DNA of 64,000 nt from Batkoa obscura (GCA_030770535.1 JASVEC010000007.1:620001-684000); one strand, 5' to 3'; positions 24,827 through 37,244 are shown, numbered from the stretch's first letter. A program made the numbers and translations. Notes: generated by a model not told the origin, from the letters alone.

Positions 24827-26035
24827 TCAATTTTGTAAAAAATAATAATAAGAGCTTTAATAAAGAAAGAGAAGCAAAAGTTTAAGTGGACGAATTTTTG
24901 AGTTTTAATAGTGGTAAAAGCAGGAGAATTAATTTCAAACATACAAGTAAAAACTTTATTTTTTAATTTAAAAGTCCGTTTCTTTTATTTCTTAATACAA
25001 GTTGGTAGTTCCTTTTATTTTTACGATCCTTTTCTTATAAGTGACTTATTTGTTTTTCGATCAATTTCATTTTCCGTTGCAGACTAAAATTTCCGGATAG
25101 ATTGTCTCTCTGAATTTAATTGGTTAAATTAGAATTAAATAATGAAATTTACCCTTTTTGATTTTTAAGATTTAAGCCACTAGGTTTTGTTTTAAACTTC
25201 GGTAGTTGGACTATTTTAGTCTATGAAAACTCAATTTTGATATATATTGAAATATGAAAGTATAATAAAGTTTTATTTTTAGATTATTTAATTTGAAGGT
25301 CTTTTTTATGCTTTGCCATTAGTATCTTTTCCAGTTATTAAATTTTATAGCCACTTTTAATTATTCATCCATACGAGAGATTTGGTTTATTTGAGGCAAT
25401 AGAAGTTTATAAGTACTTTTATAAATTTATTTTCGCTATTTCAAATAACAGAAGATTGTAGCTATTTTTTGAGAGACATAGTAATCTGTTAGGATTTCTT
25501 TAAAGTAGTTCCAAAGTTTATTAAATATTACGAATTTATTTCATTGACATAGATACAATTTGGTGACGTTTTTGTTTTCATTTATTTCTATTTCTAAGAC
25601 AATAAATATTACCCATCCAATTTAAATGTGTTTTTTTCCATTTGCTGTTTATTCAATTTAAACGTAGCTATAGAATTTAGACTTGGCATATTTTTAAAAA
25701 AATATAGCCATTATATTTGGATACGGTTTAAGGTATAAGTAAATAATATATGGTCAAATAAATTAAGCTACAATTTAATTCCTTTAAATAAGTCAGAGTT
25801 ATATATTTGCATTTAAATTGCATAAGCAACAATTTAAAAAACAACTATGTTTAAATTGGATCATAACAGTTGAAAAGTTTATAAGTTAAATTCTCATGAA
25901 AAAAGGGCACTCACATTAATGTGTTTTAAAATTTAATAAATCGAAGAGTTGTTTTTATACAGACTAAAACAAGAATATTTTTAATTATTTAGAGCCCAAA
26001 GGCTTAAGCGTTTTTAAAAATAGAAAAGTAAAATC
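24827..26035. other. Spacer with old, diverged repeat sequence
   Basis: AT-rich. The stretch 25250-25550 resembles 28790-29000 (both carry an AAGGTCTTT...ATTAGTATCTT..AGTTATTAAATT series), so it looks like an old dispersed repeat present on both sides of the Zn2Cys6 pseudogene. No gene seen. Confidence 0.45.
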
Positions 26036-26105
26036 ATAGAGATGCCTTTTGGTTCCATTTATTTGTCCATTTTTTATTCACCAAAATTGAAAAGTGAAAA
26101 GATGA
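26036..26105 (-). repeat. Repeat family B terminal fragment
   Basis: GATGCCTTTTGGTTCCATTT followed by ATTTGTCCATTTTTTAT, nearly the same as 29090-29130. Family B shares its general layout with MITE family A but is more diverged. Confidence 0.5.
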
Positions 26106-26375
26106 TTAATTAATAGCTGAAACAAAAAAGATGATCCTGAATCAAGCCTCAGCTATGAATGTTAGGTTAGCCAATATGTTCCATTACATAAAAATGTATA
26201 TAAATTAACCATGACAATATACAGCTGCGAGAGCAAAAGAAATTATTTGTAGATTTATTGTTAGAAATATAAAAAATACTACAGATGCTGCAATTCTAAT
26301 GCGAATTAATTTGCGAAATTTTTAGAGTCAGGTACTTTGTATTGTTTAGATTTTTTATAGCCTAATAATAGATTT

Positions 26376-26445
26376 TAGTTTTATTTTTAAATGAACAGTT
26401 AATTAAGTCGCAATGAAGTTGGAGCAGCTGTAATTGTTGAAACAA
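26376..26445 (+). repeat. Repeat family C copy (GCAGCTG repeat)
   Basis: AATGAACAGTTAATTAAGTC followed by GCAATGAAGTTGGAGCAGCTG. The same arrangement occurs at 33551-33625 and 53053-53125. Similarity to the 53-kb copy extends upstream (ATTTTTAGAG[TC]CAG), so the true unit is longer than the core given. Confidence 0.6.
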
Positions 26446-26662
26446 ATAACCTGCTTGTTTCTTATGGAGGTGGAAATGCAATATAACATATAGACAGATA
26501 TAGTACCCTTATTAGGTACCTAATTAAAATTGAGGATTTTAATAATTGTACTAGCTTATTTAAGCTTATAATAAAAACTGTAATCAATTATCTTTTATAC
26601 TAAATTACACTAAATAAAAATATGAAACTAAATCTATACTTTTTATGGATCTATAATTGAGG

Positions 26663-28283
26663 ATGAGTAAATCACTATCAATAAATCGTACGAGGATTAG
26701 GCCAGTATGTGACCAATGTTATATCAATAAAAGGGGCTGTAATTCAGCAATACCTACTTGTGATAAATGTGCGGAAAAATGACTGAGATGTACAAGGAAT
26801 CCAGAAATACCAAAAAACCAATAATGTGTGAGAATGAAGCTTTTTATTCACAAGCATTTATGTTATTAAAACCAAGCAAAACTAAAAGTAAAAAAAAGGC
26901 AGAGAGTATTATACATTTTAATTACAGATACTTTAATCAACTTAAATTTTGCGTGAGTGGAAGTGGGTTCAACTTCAACGTTTCTATAGTCTCTGTTTTC
27001 CCTATTAAGATGTTCCATTCTTATACTATATCAGATCAAAGCTCTTATTTATATTATAAAGCTGCTCGAAGTCAGTACCTTAATCAATTTTTTAGCCGTT
27101 TACCATTATTTGACTCATCATGTACTACTGTAAAAGAGAGTATAAACATATATTCAAGCATGTCAGAACTTATAACTTTTTATTTTCAAAAGTTTAATTT
27201 ATTACTACCACTATTTACATATAACCAATTTGTAATTAGAAAAAGAGATATTATATTAATTTATTCTATGATGTTAACTGCATTGACTCATATTGACAAT
27301 AGTGATAGATCACCCAATTTAAAGGGTTTCTTGAAAGATAAGTCATTGAAGCATTTCTAACCAAGTAAATTAAAAATCAACCTAAGTGATATTCAATCAA
27401 TGGTAATACTATTAAATGGATTAAGAGGAATTGTTTTAGCCCTACTATCTTATGATTTTTGCAACTTACACAACTATTGCATCTTATTAGCTTACATTTG
27501 AACTACAAAGATGACATCAAAAGAAAGTTATGTCATTCAGCAACTGTACATTTACTTTCTATTGACGATCCTTACTGCAATATATTATTTGATACTCATG
27601 ACTTATGGAAAAAAGATGAGAGAATGACAACATTAAATAAAAATGTAACAACTGAAGCAACAACGTTGCTAATACTGTTAGTGTACTAAAACTATTGTTA
27701 TAAAACTGGTTTATTCTTTAAACATCTTTTCAATACCTTGTTAAATGTTAATTCATTAAATATAAGTAATGAAAAAGTGGTAAAAGGCGCTAACTTGTTG
27801 GAAACTTTAATGAGTTTTATTAGTAAAGCTGTAATACGAAAACCAGAACATATTAAAAGAAATATTCCAAGTAAAACATCTGATGGAATCATCAACATGC
27901 TAATTGATCATATTAAGGTTTTTTACTATACTAATTGGATTGGGTTGTATAACATTAAACGTTCAGCCATAGGTAGAGACAGAGAAAGTTTGTACTTTAG
28001 ATATTCAGTGAGCGAGAAACTAAAAAATCTGCATCTATTGGAAAACTATATTCAATTATTCATTCCTTATAATCTTAATTTGATATCAAAATATTACTCT
28101 TCAATTTGGTTTTTTGACTATTTAACACTTCTTGTTGTTCTCTCTCCTTACGCGAAATGGTTAACCAATGCCTCTTCTTTATTTGATCAGATATCAGATC
28201 AAGTTAATAAATTATATAAAAGTAACGATATGAAGTTAACATCGGTTATTAATATTATAACCCAAGTTGTTAGTAGAAAATAA
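26663..28283 (+). pseudogene. Zn(II)2Cys6 fungal transcription factor, broken
   Basis: An ATG at 26663 opens a zinc cluster: CDQCYINKRGCNSAIPTCDKC..., i.e. Cys-x2-Cys-x6-Cys-x6-Cys-x2-Cys, with the sixth Cys (LRC) after an in-frame TGA at 26780. Downstream, pieces in different frames (about 26767-27360, 27459-27689, 27738-28283) read like the helical middle homology region of fungal transcription factors, e.g. FQKFNLLLPLFTYNQFVIRK, LQLTQLLHLISLHLNY and WFFDYLTLLVVLSPYAKWL. Some frame changes could be introns, but the stop inside the zinc cluster and the lack of clean splice sites point to a decayed gene. Such factors activate transcription by binding paired CGG-type sites. Old repeats flank it on both sides. 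Confidence 0.75.
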
Positions 28284-28289
28284 AATCAA

Positions 28290-28365
28290 TTTGGACATGT
28301 ATTTTAGTGAAGAGTTTGATTAGTTATTTTTAAATTTTATGTTAAATAAAAGATGGATACATTAC
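28290..28365 (-). repeat. Repeat family B copy
   Basis: TTTGGACATGTATTTTAGTG followed by an interior aligning to family A (TTAAATAAAAGATGGATACATTAC). A diverged relative of MITE family A. Confidence 0.45.
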
Positions 28366-29085
28366 AGAATAAAAAATCAGTACACAATTTGCCAAAAAAT
28401 GTTAATATAATCAAAAATATAGTTTTATAACAATACGGTATTAATAATTATAGCTTTGGGAATATCTTAAAGTTACAAATAAACTTATCTAGCTTAGCTA
28501 GGTTTAAATTCATAAATTTTATATGCACATTTTTATTGAGATCTTGAAGGAGTCAAAGGCCTCAAGTGTTTTGTTTGTGGATGTGAGTTTAGTAAAAATA
28601 AAAATGGAGTCGATAACATTTAAATGTAAAAGTGAATCAATAGCAAAGTAAAGAAGGGTAGGGTGAAAATTAGACAGCTGATATGACTAATTTTGAAGTT
28701 AAGGAAAATAAATTTACAAGATTTCCAAAAATCAAAGCTAAAAAGAACCGAACCTTACATTTAAAGTCGTCCATATATTAAAACTTTACGCTATTTCACT
28801 TTTTTGGTTACTATCAGAATATAAGGTCTTTATATCTTATTATTAGTATCTTCTTTAGCTATTAAATTCCTTGAATTTAGTTTTAGTTATTAAAAATAAT
28901 GGAAAAGTTTGACCATCGTTGCAAAAATGTAAAAGAAACGCCAACATTTCTTTAAAAATTTAAACATTTAATAAACAGTACAGATTTACCTTGAGAGATG
29001 TGAATATAACATAATATTTTAAAACTTTAATAAAATAGAGTTATTTATATACAGGGCGATACAAGATTTTACACTAATAAAATAA

Positions 29086-29185
29086 AACTTATGGAAATGT
29101 TTTGGTTTCATTTATTTGTCCATCTTTTATGCAATGTATAATTTAAAAAAGTGTTAACCAAATATTGAAAAAAGACATATTTGAT
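29086..29185 (+). repeat. Repeat family B copy
   Basis: TATGGAAATGTTTTGGTTTC then ATTTATTTGTCCATCTTTTATG, ending GAAAAAAGACAT. About 95 bp, with weak inverted similarity at the two ends (ATGGAAATGTTTT / AAAAGACAT). Confidence 0.5.
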
Positions 29186-29465
29186 CTAAAATAATATTAT
29201 GTTGTCCAAATCTAATCTCATATATAACTATATGCAGTATTAATTTTTAATAGAGTTCCTTTATCTTGGCTTAATAAATACTATCGTCAGCTACGTATTT
29301 TTCATTAAAGGATTGGTTTTCAACTAACAAAATTCAGAAAATCAAAACTTAAATCCAAGATTTTAACTTTACTGATAATCTAATCAGAATCCCAAATTTC
29401 TACTTTGTCTTTAATTTTTGCAATTTTACAAAATAAAAGTAAACCAACATTTTATTTTAAAAGTA

Positions 29466-30766
29466 ATGTTTCGAATCAACAGGTCCATCCAAATTCGAAG
29501 TACAACTATAATAGATAGACTCTATAAACTACGGAATGGCAATCAAATAATAATAAAGAGGAACAGTAGCTATGGGATCAATTCAGTATTTATTAAAGAA
29601 ATAAATGAAAATCATGGAGAGATAGATGGTGCAGAAAGTTTATTAATCGAGGATGTTAAGGAGTTAACGAATTTACTACAAAAGCAAGTGAAGCTAAAAG
29701 TACAGGATAGGAATTTACATTTTGAAGCTAACATTCAATTGTTCAAATCAATAGAAGATAAGATTAAATTACATGATAATGATGTTAATAGCAACTTACT
29801 AACAAAGTACAACAGATTATTCCAACTTTTGTTTTTATTACTAAGGCATAATAAACTGGAAGGTAACGCATATCGATTATTTAATTTAGTTCCTTTTATA
29901 CTGGAAAATAGTTTAAGTATAAGTAATCATGTAAAATTGAATATGGCAGCAGTTGTAATGAATAGACTAATAAATATTGAGAAAGATGGGGTAACGTGTT
30001 TAAAAGTATATGAACAAGTATCAAGTTCAGGATATAAAGGAAATATATTTATATTGAATTATGTTATACAGAGTCATCTATCATTAAACCAAAGGGAGGA
30101 GGCAAAAAGGATAGTTAGAGAAATGAAACAAAGGAAGATTCGATTTAATTTGTATACGTTTAATATTTTATTAAAGGATTGTAGTTATAGAAAAGATTTT
30201 ATAGAGTTTAAATATTGGTGGTTACAGTTACAAAAGAGCAAACTAAAGTTAGATTCGTATACTAGAAGTTCGATATTATATAATTTAGTTATTCATAATA
30301 AATTAAATTTGAGTGACCAACTATTTCAACAATATATTAGAAATCCTAAGGTTGTAAATGATAATAAAGAGAGAGTGATATTAATAACGATAATGATTAA
30401 TACAGCTGATGATTTAGAATCTGGGATCAATTATATAAAGTTAGCATGTAAAGAGGAAATGAATTTGTTACATAGTGATACTAAGTTGATGACTACCGTT
30501 TTAAAATTATTTATTAAATTTAATCAATTTGAAGCCAATAATCAATTATTTACTTATTTATTGAATAATCAACAAGCAAATAGTAAACATATTTACCAAA
30601 TGATAGCTAATTACTCTAAACAAAATAAATTAATAGAAGCAACTAAATTATTAACCTTACCTATAATTCATGAAGAAGATGAATTGTTTTTAAATTATAA
30701 ATTAATTAAAGAATTTTCAATCAAATTTTCAACAAATGATTTATTAAAAACAACACAATTAATTAA

Positions 30767-30807
<41 letters not shown>

Positions 30808-31556
30808 TATATTTTGGTATTTATCATACCATATTAAAAACATTATTATACCGTATAGAATCATATCAACCAATTAAAAAGAAATCCAGTGATCATAAGA
30901 GACAAATGGAATATTACACATCCTTATTAATTGAAAGGATGGTAGATTATAACTTAATAAACTCAATATCAACAAATGATTTAGATTTACGTACTATTAC
31001 TTTATTAGCAAAGGCATACCTTTATCTTAATGAATATGAAAAAGCAGATAAATTAATTAAACCATATTTTAACGAGATAGAAGATGAAGATTATTATTTA
31101 ATAATGAATACACATCCATTACTTGCCACCAAAAAGAGAATATCAACAAGTACATTATTGTATAATTTAATTGAAACTAAGTTGCCTAAATTTAGTACAA
31201 ATAAACAGAAAGGAAGTAAGAATTTAAGTAATAAAGTAGAATTAGTGGATGTTTATATATTGGAAATTAAAATGCAAATATTAATTTCTTATCAAAAATA
31301 TCAACGGGTATTTTTATTGTATCATTATTATGAAAATAATTCAAAAGTTAAAAATTCTATTGATTTTTTAATTCATTCTTTATACGCTCTACATTCTTTA
31401 AATACGACTACTTTTAATGAAATGAGTAAACAAAAATTAATTTTAAATTTATTAAAAAAAATTGATGTTCTGTTCCCAACAAATAAACAGTTGCTCTTAA
31501 AAAGAGTGAATTTGTTTTATTCTAATGATCCTAAGTTTATTGATATTTACTTTTAA
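29466..31556 (+). CDS. PPR-like mitochondrial RNA-binding protein
   Basis: Single exon, 696 aa from the ATG at 29466; the in-frame upstream extension has no ATG. The N-terminus MFRINRSIQIRSTTIIDRLY is basic with no acidic residue in the first 18, typical of a mitochondrial presequence. Helical-hairpin repeats of about 35 aa are visible, for example EAKRIVREMKQRKIRFNLYT followed by FNILLKDCS, and YQMIANYSKQNKLIEATKLL. These fit pentatricopeptide repeats, which bind organellar RNA. A pure (AAT)n tract at about 30772-30804 encodes an Asn run (residues about 437-447). Fungal PPR proteins diverge fast, so no orthologue is named. It could also be a related TPR-like protein. Confidence 0.6.
30772..30804 (+). 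repeat. (AAT)n microsatellite inside a coding region
   Basis: Pure AAT trinucleotide tract encoding about 11 consecutive Asn in the PPR-like protein; in frame, so length change should be tolerated. Confidence 0.85.
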
Positions 31557-31730
31557 TAAAGTTATAACAAAAGTTGACCTATTTAATTTTATATCTTTCT
31601 TTTGTATTTGTTTATATTTAAAGTTTAATTTTTAAATTTAATTATTTTATTACATATTGGATCATTTCTATTATTTTTTACCTTAACTATAACTTAATAA
31701 CATATTAACAATCAAATTCTATACTTTTAT

Positions 31731-32933
31731 TTATTTTTTAGGTTGAAACATTTGAGCTTCTTTCATCTGTAATATACGTTTCTTATCCTCTTCAAACTGG
31801 GATCTCAAGTTGGCCAATTCTAAAAAATAAAGTATAAACAACCAATCTAACAAAATAATAATCAAAAAATACTTACGTTGTTTTTTAAAATTCTTGGTTT
31901 CAAACCTGTAAAAATTAGCAATGGGTACTGGTTTGCCAAAACCTTCCAACTCCACTTTTTGTTTTATAATTTTTGCTTTTTTATGACTTATTGCTTTCAC
32001 TGTAGCTGAACCTGAAGTATGTGTACCACGCGTGGTAACCTTTACAAACCCATCTTCATCAGGAAGATCATAAACTCTATCAGCTTCATATTTTTGAACT
32101 TCGAGATGATGTTGATACTCGGTAACAAATTCATCTGCGTATGCCATTAATGCTTCGGAGCTTGGACGACTTATATTGTATTTGTTGATCCAACCTAAAA
32201 TGAGATTATGATTATTGAAATACTTTATATTTTATATAATAAACTTACGTAATAAACCACTATTTTCTTTGTTTGATCTTTCAGGTACTATGGTAGCTAA
32301 TTCTTCATTGATTATATTATTTTGATTATCAACTTTGAGTTTTAAGTTTAATAAGGAATTCATATCTTCCACAGTATTAAAACTAGTATAGGCAAAGCTT
32401 GGAAATTTAATTAATTGATAATCTAATACGGTCTCTTTGATAGCAAATAAAGGGTCTAAAGCTCTAACAGTAGTTGTGTTTTTTTTACGAAATTCAACAT
32501 TTTCTTTATTTCCTTTATCTCCATTGTTTTCATTACAGTGAATATGTATTTTATTGACACTTATTTTTTTAGTTTTATTGGAGTTTTGTAATACATTTTT
32601 AACATCTTTTTCAACAAAATCAATCGGTAAATTATAAAAAAATAAAGTACGTTCTATTGGGAAATTGATGGGATTTAACCCAACTGGAAAACTACTTGCG
32701 TTTGAATGTTTTTTAAAGTAGATGTAATTTACTTGTTTTTTACCATCGATACTTTTTATGTTATATGGTAATATTTTAAACCCTTTAACTTCTTTTAACC
32801 CAATTTCATTCTCTTTTTTATTCATTTGCTTCTTTTCCATCTTTTTCCCTTGTTCTATCTTGTTCAAGGTAGGTTGACTTTTGTTATCCTTCTTCAATAT
32901 CTCCTTTTTGTTTTTTGTTGCTTTTACTTTCAT
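31731..32933 (-). CDS. RRP7: Rrp7, ribosomal RNA-processing protein 7
   Basis: Three exons: 32249-32933, 31877-32194, 31731-31819; about 363 aa. Rrp7 is a small-subunit processome component needed for 18S rRNA maturation in the nucleolus. After a Lys/Glu-rich start (about 1-50), GFKILPYNIK...YIYFKKH and PIERTLFFYNLPIDFVEKDV match the N-terminal RRM-like domain. The C-terminal domain carries the diagnostic DEDGFVKVT, IANFYRFETKN and FEEDKKRILQMKEAQMFQPKK. Introns are short and phase-consistent; the last is a multiple of three and has no stop, so failing to splice would only insert residues. The assignment is secure. Confidence 0.95.
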
Positions 32934-33915
32934 TTTTTCTGATATTGTTACAAAAAATAAAATTTAATAATTTTATTTAGATGCTGAAATTTGCAACTTC
33001 AAGTTTTGTCTTTTTGCAGTTTTTTGTTAAAAAACGTTTCTAGAATCTGTTGGATTTGGATGCTTTGTTATTTTTTTTGATTTAATATAAATTGCTTTTG
33101 CAATGGGATTATGATATTGTTTAACGCGTTAAGCTTTAGATTCAATATAAAAGAACTTGGTAGCAAATTAAGAAAGAATAAAGGTGTCTAAATGCAATCA
33201 GTTTTAACATATCTTTACTTTTGCACAAGTTTTAGAGCTAATTCAATTTAATTTATTAATTAATATTTTAATGTTGGTCTTATTTAATTTTTTCAATACC
33301 AATAAAAAACACACTTTTAAATATGAAACTATTATTTAAATATATAAAATATTAAATTATTATAACTCAGGCAATTGTTAGCAACTAATTAATTAAATTA
33401 ATAGATAACCAAACAAACGTTTAAAATTCATTAAATAAAATTTAGTAGATATTGATGTTGCAACTTTTTTCTACTTTTTTAGCGGGGGTTTTTATAATCA
33501 AATTATTTATACTTATTTTTTTGAACCCTGATTCTTATCAATATTCACTTTTGATATAAATTTATTTCTTAAATGAACAGATAAATAAGTCGTAGAAGAG
33601 TTGCAACAGCTGAGTATTTTATTTCAAAAAAAATTCTATTTATAGTTCGATTGAAGAACAAAATTGAAAATTCACTTAAATTTCGATAAAATAAGCAACG
33701 TTCCCAATATTAAGACATAATAATTTATTATCCACTGTCTTAGCACTTGATTTGATTGGCTACAAAAGCTATGAGCACCACTGAACATTGGAGAAATGAT
33801 AATATTTATTAAAAGAAGAATATATTAACTAATACTTGAAAATTAATGAATTAATAACTCCATTTTTTATTTTCAACAACTTTTAATCTCATTAATAAAT
33901 ATCATCAAAAAAAAA
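32934..33915. other. Divergent intergenic region with a family C repeat
   Basis: About 1 kb between divergent RRP7 and Flc-like genes. It contains the family C copy at 33551-33625 and a short G-rich run (AGCGGGGG near 33481). No other feature recognised. Confidence 0.5.
33551..33625 (+). repeat. Repeat family C copy (GCAGCTG repeat)
   Basis: AAATGAACAGATAAATAAGT then CGTAGAAGAGTTGCAACAGCTG, collinear with 26376-26445 and 53053-53125. Confidence 0.6.
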
Positions 33916-35874
33916 ATGCAACTACTATCCATTTATCTAATAATATTAACTTATATTACATTACTGTATCAATCGGCCATCACATTAAACAGTAAGCGAG
34001 TGGATGCCTGTAGTAATAATGAAGTGAATGTGGTTGATTTATATTCCATGAAAGTAACTATAGACACAGCTGAAAAAAGTATAAGCTTTGCTGTTTCTGG
34101 TAAAGCAAATCAAGTAGTTGAATCGGGTAAAGTAAAATTAAGTTTTTCTTTATTTGATAAAGATTTGTTCAATATGGATTTGGATGTTTGTAAATTAGCG
34201 GCGGATAAAGGTGGTTGTCCATTAAAACAGGCGCCTTTTTCAAATTCAGTAACTACTCCAATACCTGGTGATATCCCGGATGTGGCTGATATATTAGCTC
34301 GTGTACCTGGTGTGGATTTAAATGTAGCTGTAAGGTTAGAAAATGCTGATGGTAACCCATTAGGTTGTTATGCCGTCGGTTTAGCTAATGATGTCTCAGT
34401 TTATACACGTGGTACTGAAGCAGGTACAGTAGTAGTAGCTTCAGCAGCTGCAGGTGGAGCGTTTTTAGCTTCTTTAGGTAGTTTTATTGGTACTGCTGGA
34501 GGTGCAGCTGCTGGCTCAGCTTTATCTCAAGCTCGACCAACAACAACAACACCCAACTTTGGAGATGTTATTGGTACGTTTCAATTTTTAGCTACCACTG
34601 GTATGTTATCTTTAAATTATCCAAGAGTTTATCATGAGTTTACTTGTAATTTTGGTTGGTCGATGGGTGCTATTCGATTAGGACCTATTGAAAAAGCATT
34701 GGAAAGTTTTCGTGGAAATGATAATGTATCACAAGAAAGTGGTAAATTGTTAAGAAGATTGGATTTATTACCTAATGCCAATGCTACTAATTATTCCCAA
34801 TTATCTGGTATTGAAAATTATGCAGCTAAATTGAAAATTGATCCTAAAAATTATTTTATGACTGTATTGATTATTTATATGATTGTTATGGCTGCACTTA
34901 CTGGAGCTTGTTTATTATTTCGATTAATATTAGAAATTTTATCCAAATATAAGCCCAAATTGTTTACTAATTTACGTAATCATTTTGCTTTATATTATGT
35001 GGGTAATTTATTAAGAGTATTTGTATTATGTTATTTCTTTTTAGCAACCGCGGCTATCTATCAATTTACGCAAAATGATATTTGGCCTATTACTTTATTA
35101 GCTGCAATTGTACTTGGTTTATTTTGTATAGCTTTAATTAGTTTTGTTACTTTTAGAGTCATTCGAAATGGTGCTGATAAATTATATTCTTTCCCTAATT
35201 TACAATATAAATATGGTTCATTATATATTGATTATAGACCTTCCGTTTATACCTTCTTTATTGTTGTCTTAGTTGCTGCTGTTATACGTGCTATTGCTGT
35301 TGGTTTATTATCGAAAAATGTATGGGCTCAAATGAGTATTTTAATTGTTACAGAAATTATGTTCTTTTTTGCTTTATTTTTCTTTCGACCTTATGCTAGT
35401 AAGGCAAGTAACGGGTTGATGATCTTTGTATCAGTAATGAGGGTGATTAATACTGGATTATTATTTGCTTTTATTGAATCTGTGTTTATATCGGAATTAG
35501 CCAGAGCCATTATTGGCTATGCCTTAGTGATTACTCAAGCGCTTATAATAGCAGCAATAGTTATCTTTACACTATGGTCTTTATTTATTACCATTCGTAA
35601 ATTTATTCAACAACATAAACAAAGTAAACAAGAATTAAGTCGATCGGATTCGAATCGTTCAAGTCATCCACTTAATAGAGATAGTAATATATCTAGATCA
35701 CAAAGTTTTTTAGAAGAACTTGAAGATTCTAAACCACCTTCAATTTTCCGTTCTCGTTCTAAAGCTTTTGAAGACCATGAAAAAGGGCTTTATACTCCAC
35801 CTACTGAAAATGAAAGCCATGATTTAGATCACTTAGTTACTACTCCGGATCAAACAAAAACTAAAGTTTATTAA
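33916..35874 (+). CDS. Flc/Pkd2-type TRP-like membrane protein
   Basis: Single exon, 652 aa. The signal peptide is at 1 to about 24 (LSIYLIILTYITLLYQSAI). A lumenal or extracellular ML-like domain follows (about 30-170, VDACSNNEVNVVDLYSMKVT, with KLAADKGGCPLKQAPFSNSV and LGCYAVGL). A Gly/Ala-rich hydrophobic stretch lies at about 172-205. A TRP-like block of about eight transmembrane segments follows (about 210-560). The cytosolic tail is Ser-rich, RSRSK-containing and acidic. This is the layout of fungal Flc1-3 and Pkd2/Trp663 proteins, which act in ER/Golgi-plasma membrane ion and FAD transport, calcium signalling and wall integrity. Which paralogue it represents cannot be decided by eye. 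Confidence 0.9.
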   Translation: MQLLSIYLIILTYITLLYQSAITLNSKRVDACSNNEVNVVDLYSMKVTIDTAEKSISFAVSGKANQVVESGKVKLSFSLFDKDLFNMDLDVCKLAADKGGCPLKQAPFSNSVTTPIPGDIPDVADILARVPGVDLNVAVRLENADGNPLGCYAVGLANDVSVYTRGTEAGTVVVASAAAGGAFLASLGSFIGTAGGAAAGSALSQARPTTTTPNFGDVIGTFQFLATTGMLSLNYPRVYHEFTCNFGWSMGAIRLGPIEKALESFRGNDNVSQESGKLLRRLDLLPNANATNYSQLSGIENYAAKLKIDPKNYFMTVLIIYMIVMAALTGACLLFRLILEILSKYKPKLFTNLRNHFALYYVGNLLRVFVLCYFFLATAAIYQFTQNDIWPITLLAAIVLGLFCIALISFVTFRVIRNGADKLYSFPNLQYKYGSLYIDYRPSVYTFFIVVLVAAVIRAIAVGLLSKNVWAQMSILIVTEIMFFFALFFFRPYASKASNGLMIFVSVMRVINTGLLFAFIESVFISELARAIIGYALVITQALIIAAIVIFTLWSLFITIRKFIQQHKQSKQELSRSDSNRSSHPLNRDSNISRSQSFLEELEDSKPPSIFRSRSKAFEDHEKGLYTPPTENESHDLDHLVTTPDQTKTKVY

Positions 35875-36197
35875 ATTAAAAAACAGTAGCTTTCTGGATT
35901 TGGTTCATCTCTTAATAAATTTGATGTTATTTTTATAATTATTATTATTACTAATTTCGTGAACTTTTAATAATTTTTTAATAATTTTATCTCTTGCTTA
36001 TAAATCTATAATAATATGATGACACTAATTTTCAATTAGCCACATTCCACCAATGAAGTTTTATTTTCGGTAAAACACATTAACTATAAATAAAAGCCAA
36101 AAAAAAAAGAATATAAAAAGCTAATAAACTTTTAATTTCATTTTTTTAATTACAATAAAAAAACATAATTAGTAATATAATATAATATAAATATAAA
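35875..36197. other. Intergenic spacer
   Basis: 323 bp, AT-rich, between two same-strand genes. Nothing recognised beyond short A/T runs. Confidence 0.5.
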
Positions 36198-37078
36198 ATG
36201 AGTGTTTCAAGTGATCCAACAATTAATCGTAAACCACAAGAAGATAATTTAGTTATATCTCCTCCATTTCCAAAATTATTAAAAAATACCGTAGTTAAAG
36301 GCTTCGGTAGAGGTAGTAAAGAATTAGGGATACCTACTGGTAAGTTATTTATTATATATTATTATATATTATTATATATTATTATTACTAAAACTAAATA
36401 TAACAATAAAACCCATTCAACTAGAATCAATCTAATTAAATCAATAAAACTAATCATTTTTCTCTTTCTTTTTATTAGCAAATTACCCCCAAGATTATGT
36501 AGATAGTGCCTCCCTTGACGAATTAAGTCCTGGTATTTATTATGGGTATTCCAAAGTGTATTCCAATCAAGATAATAACGAAAAACAAACTGGAGAAGAT
36601 GAAATATTACCTATGGTAATGTCCTTAGGTTATAACCCATTTTATAAAAATGAAAAATTATCAGCAGTAAGTTTCTTTAAATTGATTTAGTTATTAATAT
36701 GTTATAATGATAATATGACTATTTTTGTTAAATGTTTTTACTTAGTATATTTCTATTTAATTAATATTTATATTAATATTTCATTTTTAATAGGAAGTTC
36801 ATGTATTATATTCTTTTGAAAAAGATTTTTATGGTCAACAAATGACTACATTAGTACTTGGTTATATAAGACCAGAAAGGAGTTATGATGGTTTAGGTAA
36901 ATTTATTAATAATTATGAAAATCTTTCATTCTATTAACATTCCTTTTCTTATCCTTTTCTTATCCTTTTCTTTTTAGATGCTTTAATCCAAGATATTCAA
37001 TTTGATATAAATTTTGCTAAAAAAAGTTTATTATTAGAATCTTATAAAAAAGAGCATTTTTTAACTTATTTCGAATAA
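36198..37078 (+). CDS. FMN1: Riboflavin kinase
   Basis: Four exons: 36198-36339, 36479-36666, 36794-36896, 36978-37078; 177 aa, the usual size for the monofunctional eukaryotic enzyme. It phosphorylates riboflavin to FMN using ATP. Family landmarks are intact: [18 protein letters not shown], with the PTAN motif at 46-49 formed exactly across the first splice; [42 protein letters not shown]; and [17 protein letters not shown]. Splice phases agree throughout. It ends 166 bp before the stop codon of the convergent inhibitor-I9 gene. There is no FAD-synthetase or phosphatase fusion. Confidence 0.96.
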
Positions 37079-37244
37079 AAAAGTAGAAATAAAAAATCAA
37101 AAATTTTTCTTTCTTTTAAATGATTTATTTTTTTACACGATAATAAGATTCTTATACAATAATAGACTAGCCTCCCATTTATACACAATATGACCCAAAA
37201 ACTTTATTAACTATTTATAATAAACTTTCGCCCTTCATCCTAAA

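Larger units (their letters stand above)
28284..29465. other. Spacer with family B repeat pieces
   Basis: Between the pseudogene and the PPR-like gene. A family-B left end (TTTGGACATGTATTTTAGTG, 28290-28365) and a right end (ATGTTTTGGTTTCATTTATT, 29090-29185) lie about 800 bp apart. They could be the two ends of one older element or two solo copies. The interior has no ORF. Confidence 0.45.

Noticed and set aside
25250-29200. Same-orientation repeats around the Zn2Cys6 pseudogene read as LTRs
   Set aside because: The copies are very diverged, have no matching precise ends or target duplications, and the interior is a transcription-factor relic with no retroelement domain.
29418-29465. Upstream extension of the PPR-like ORF
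   Set aside because: No ATG in the extension; starting at 29466 gives a typical mitochondrial presequence.
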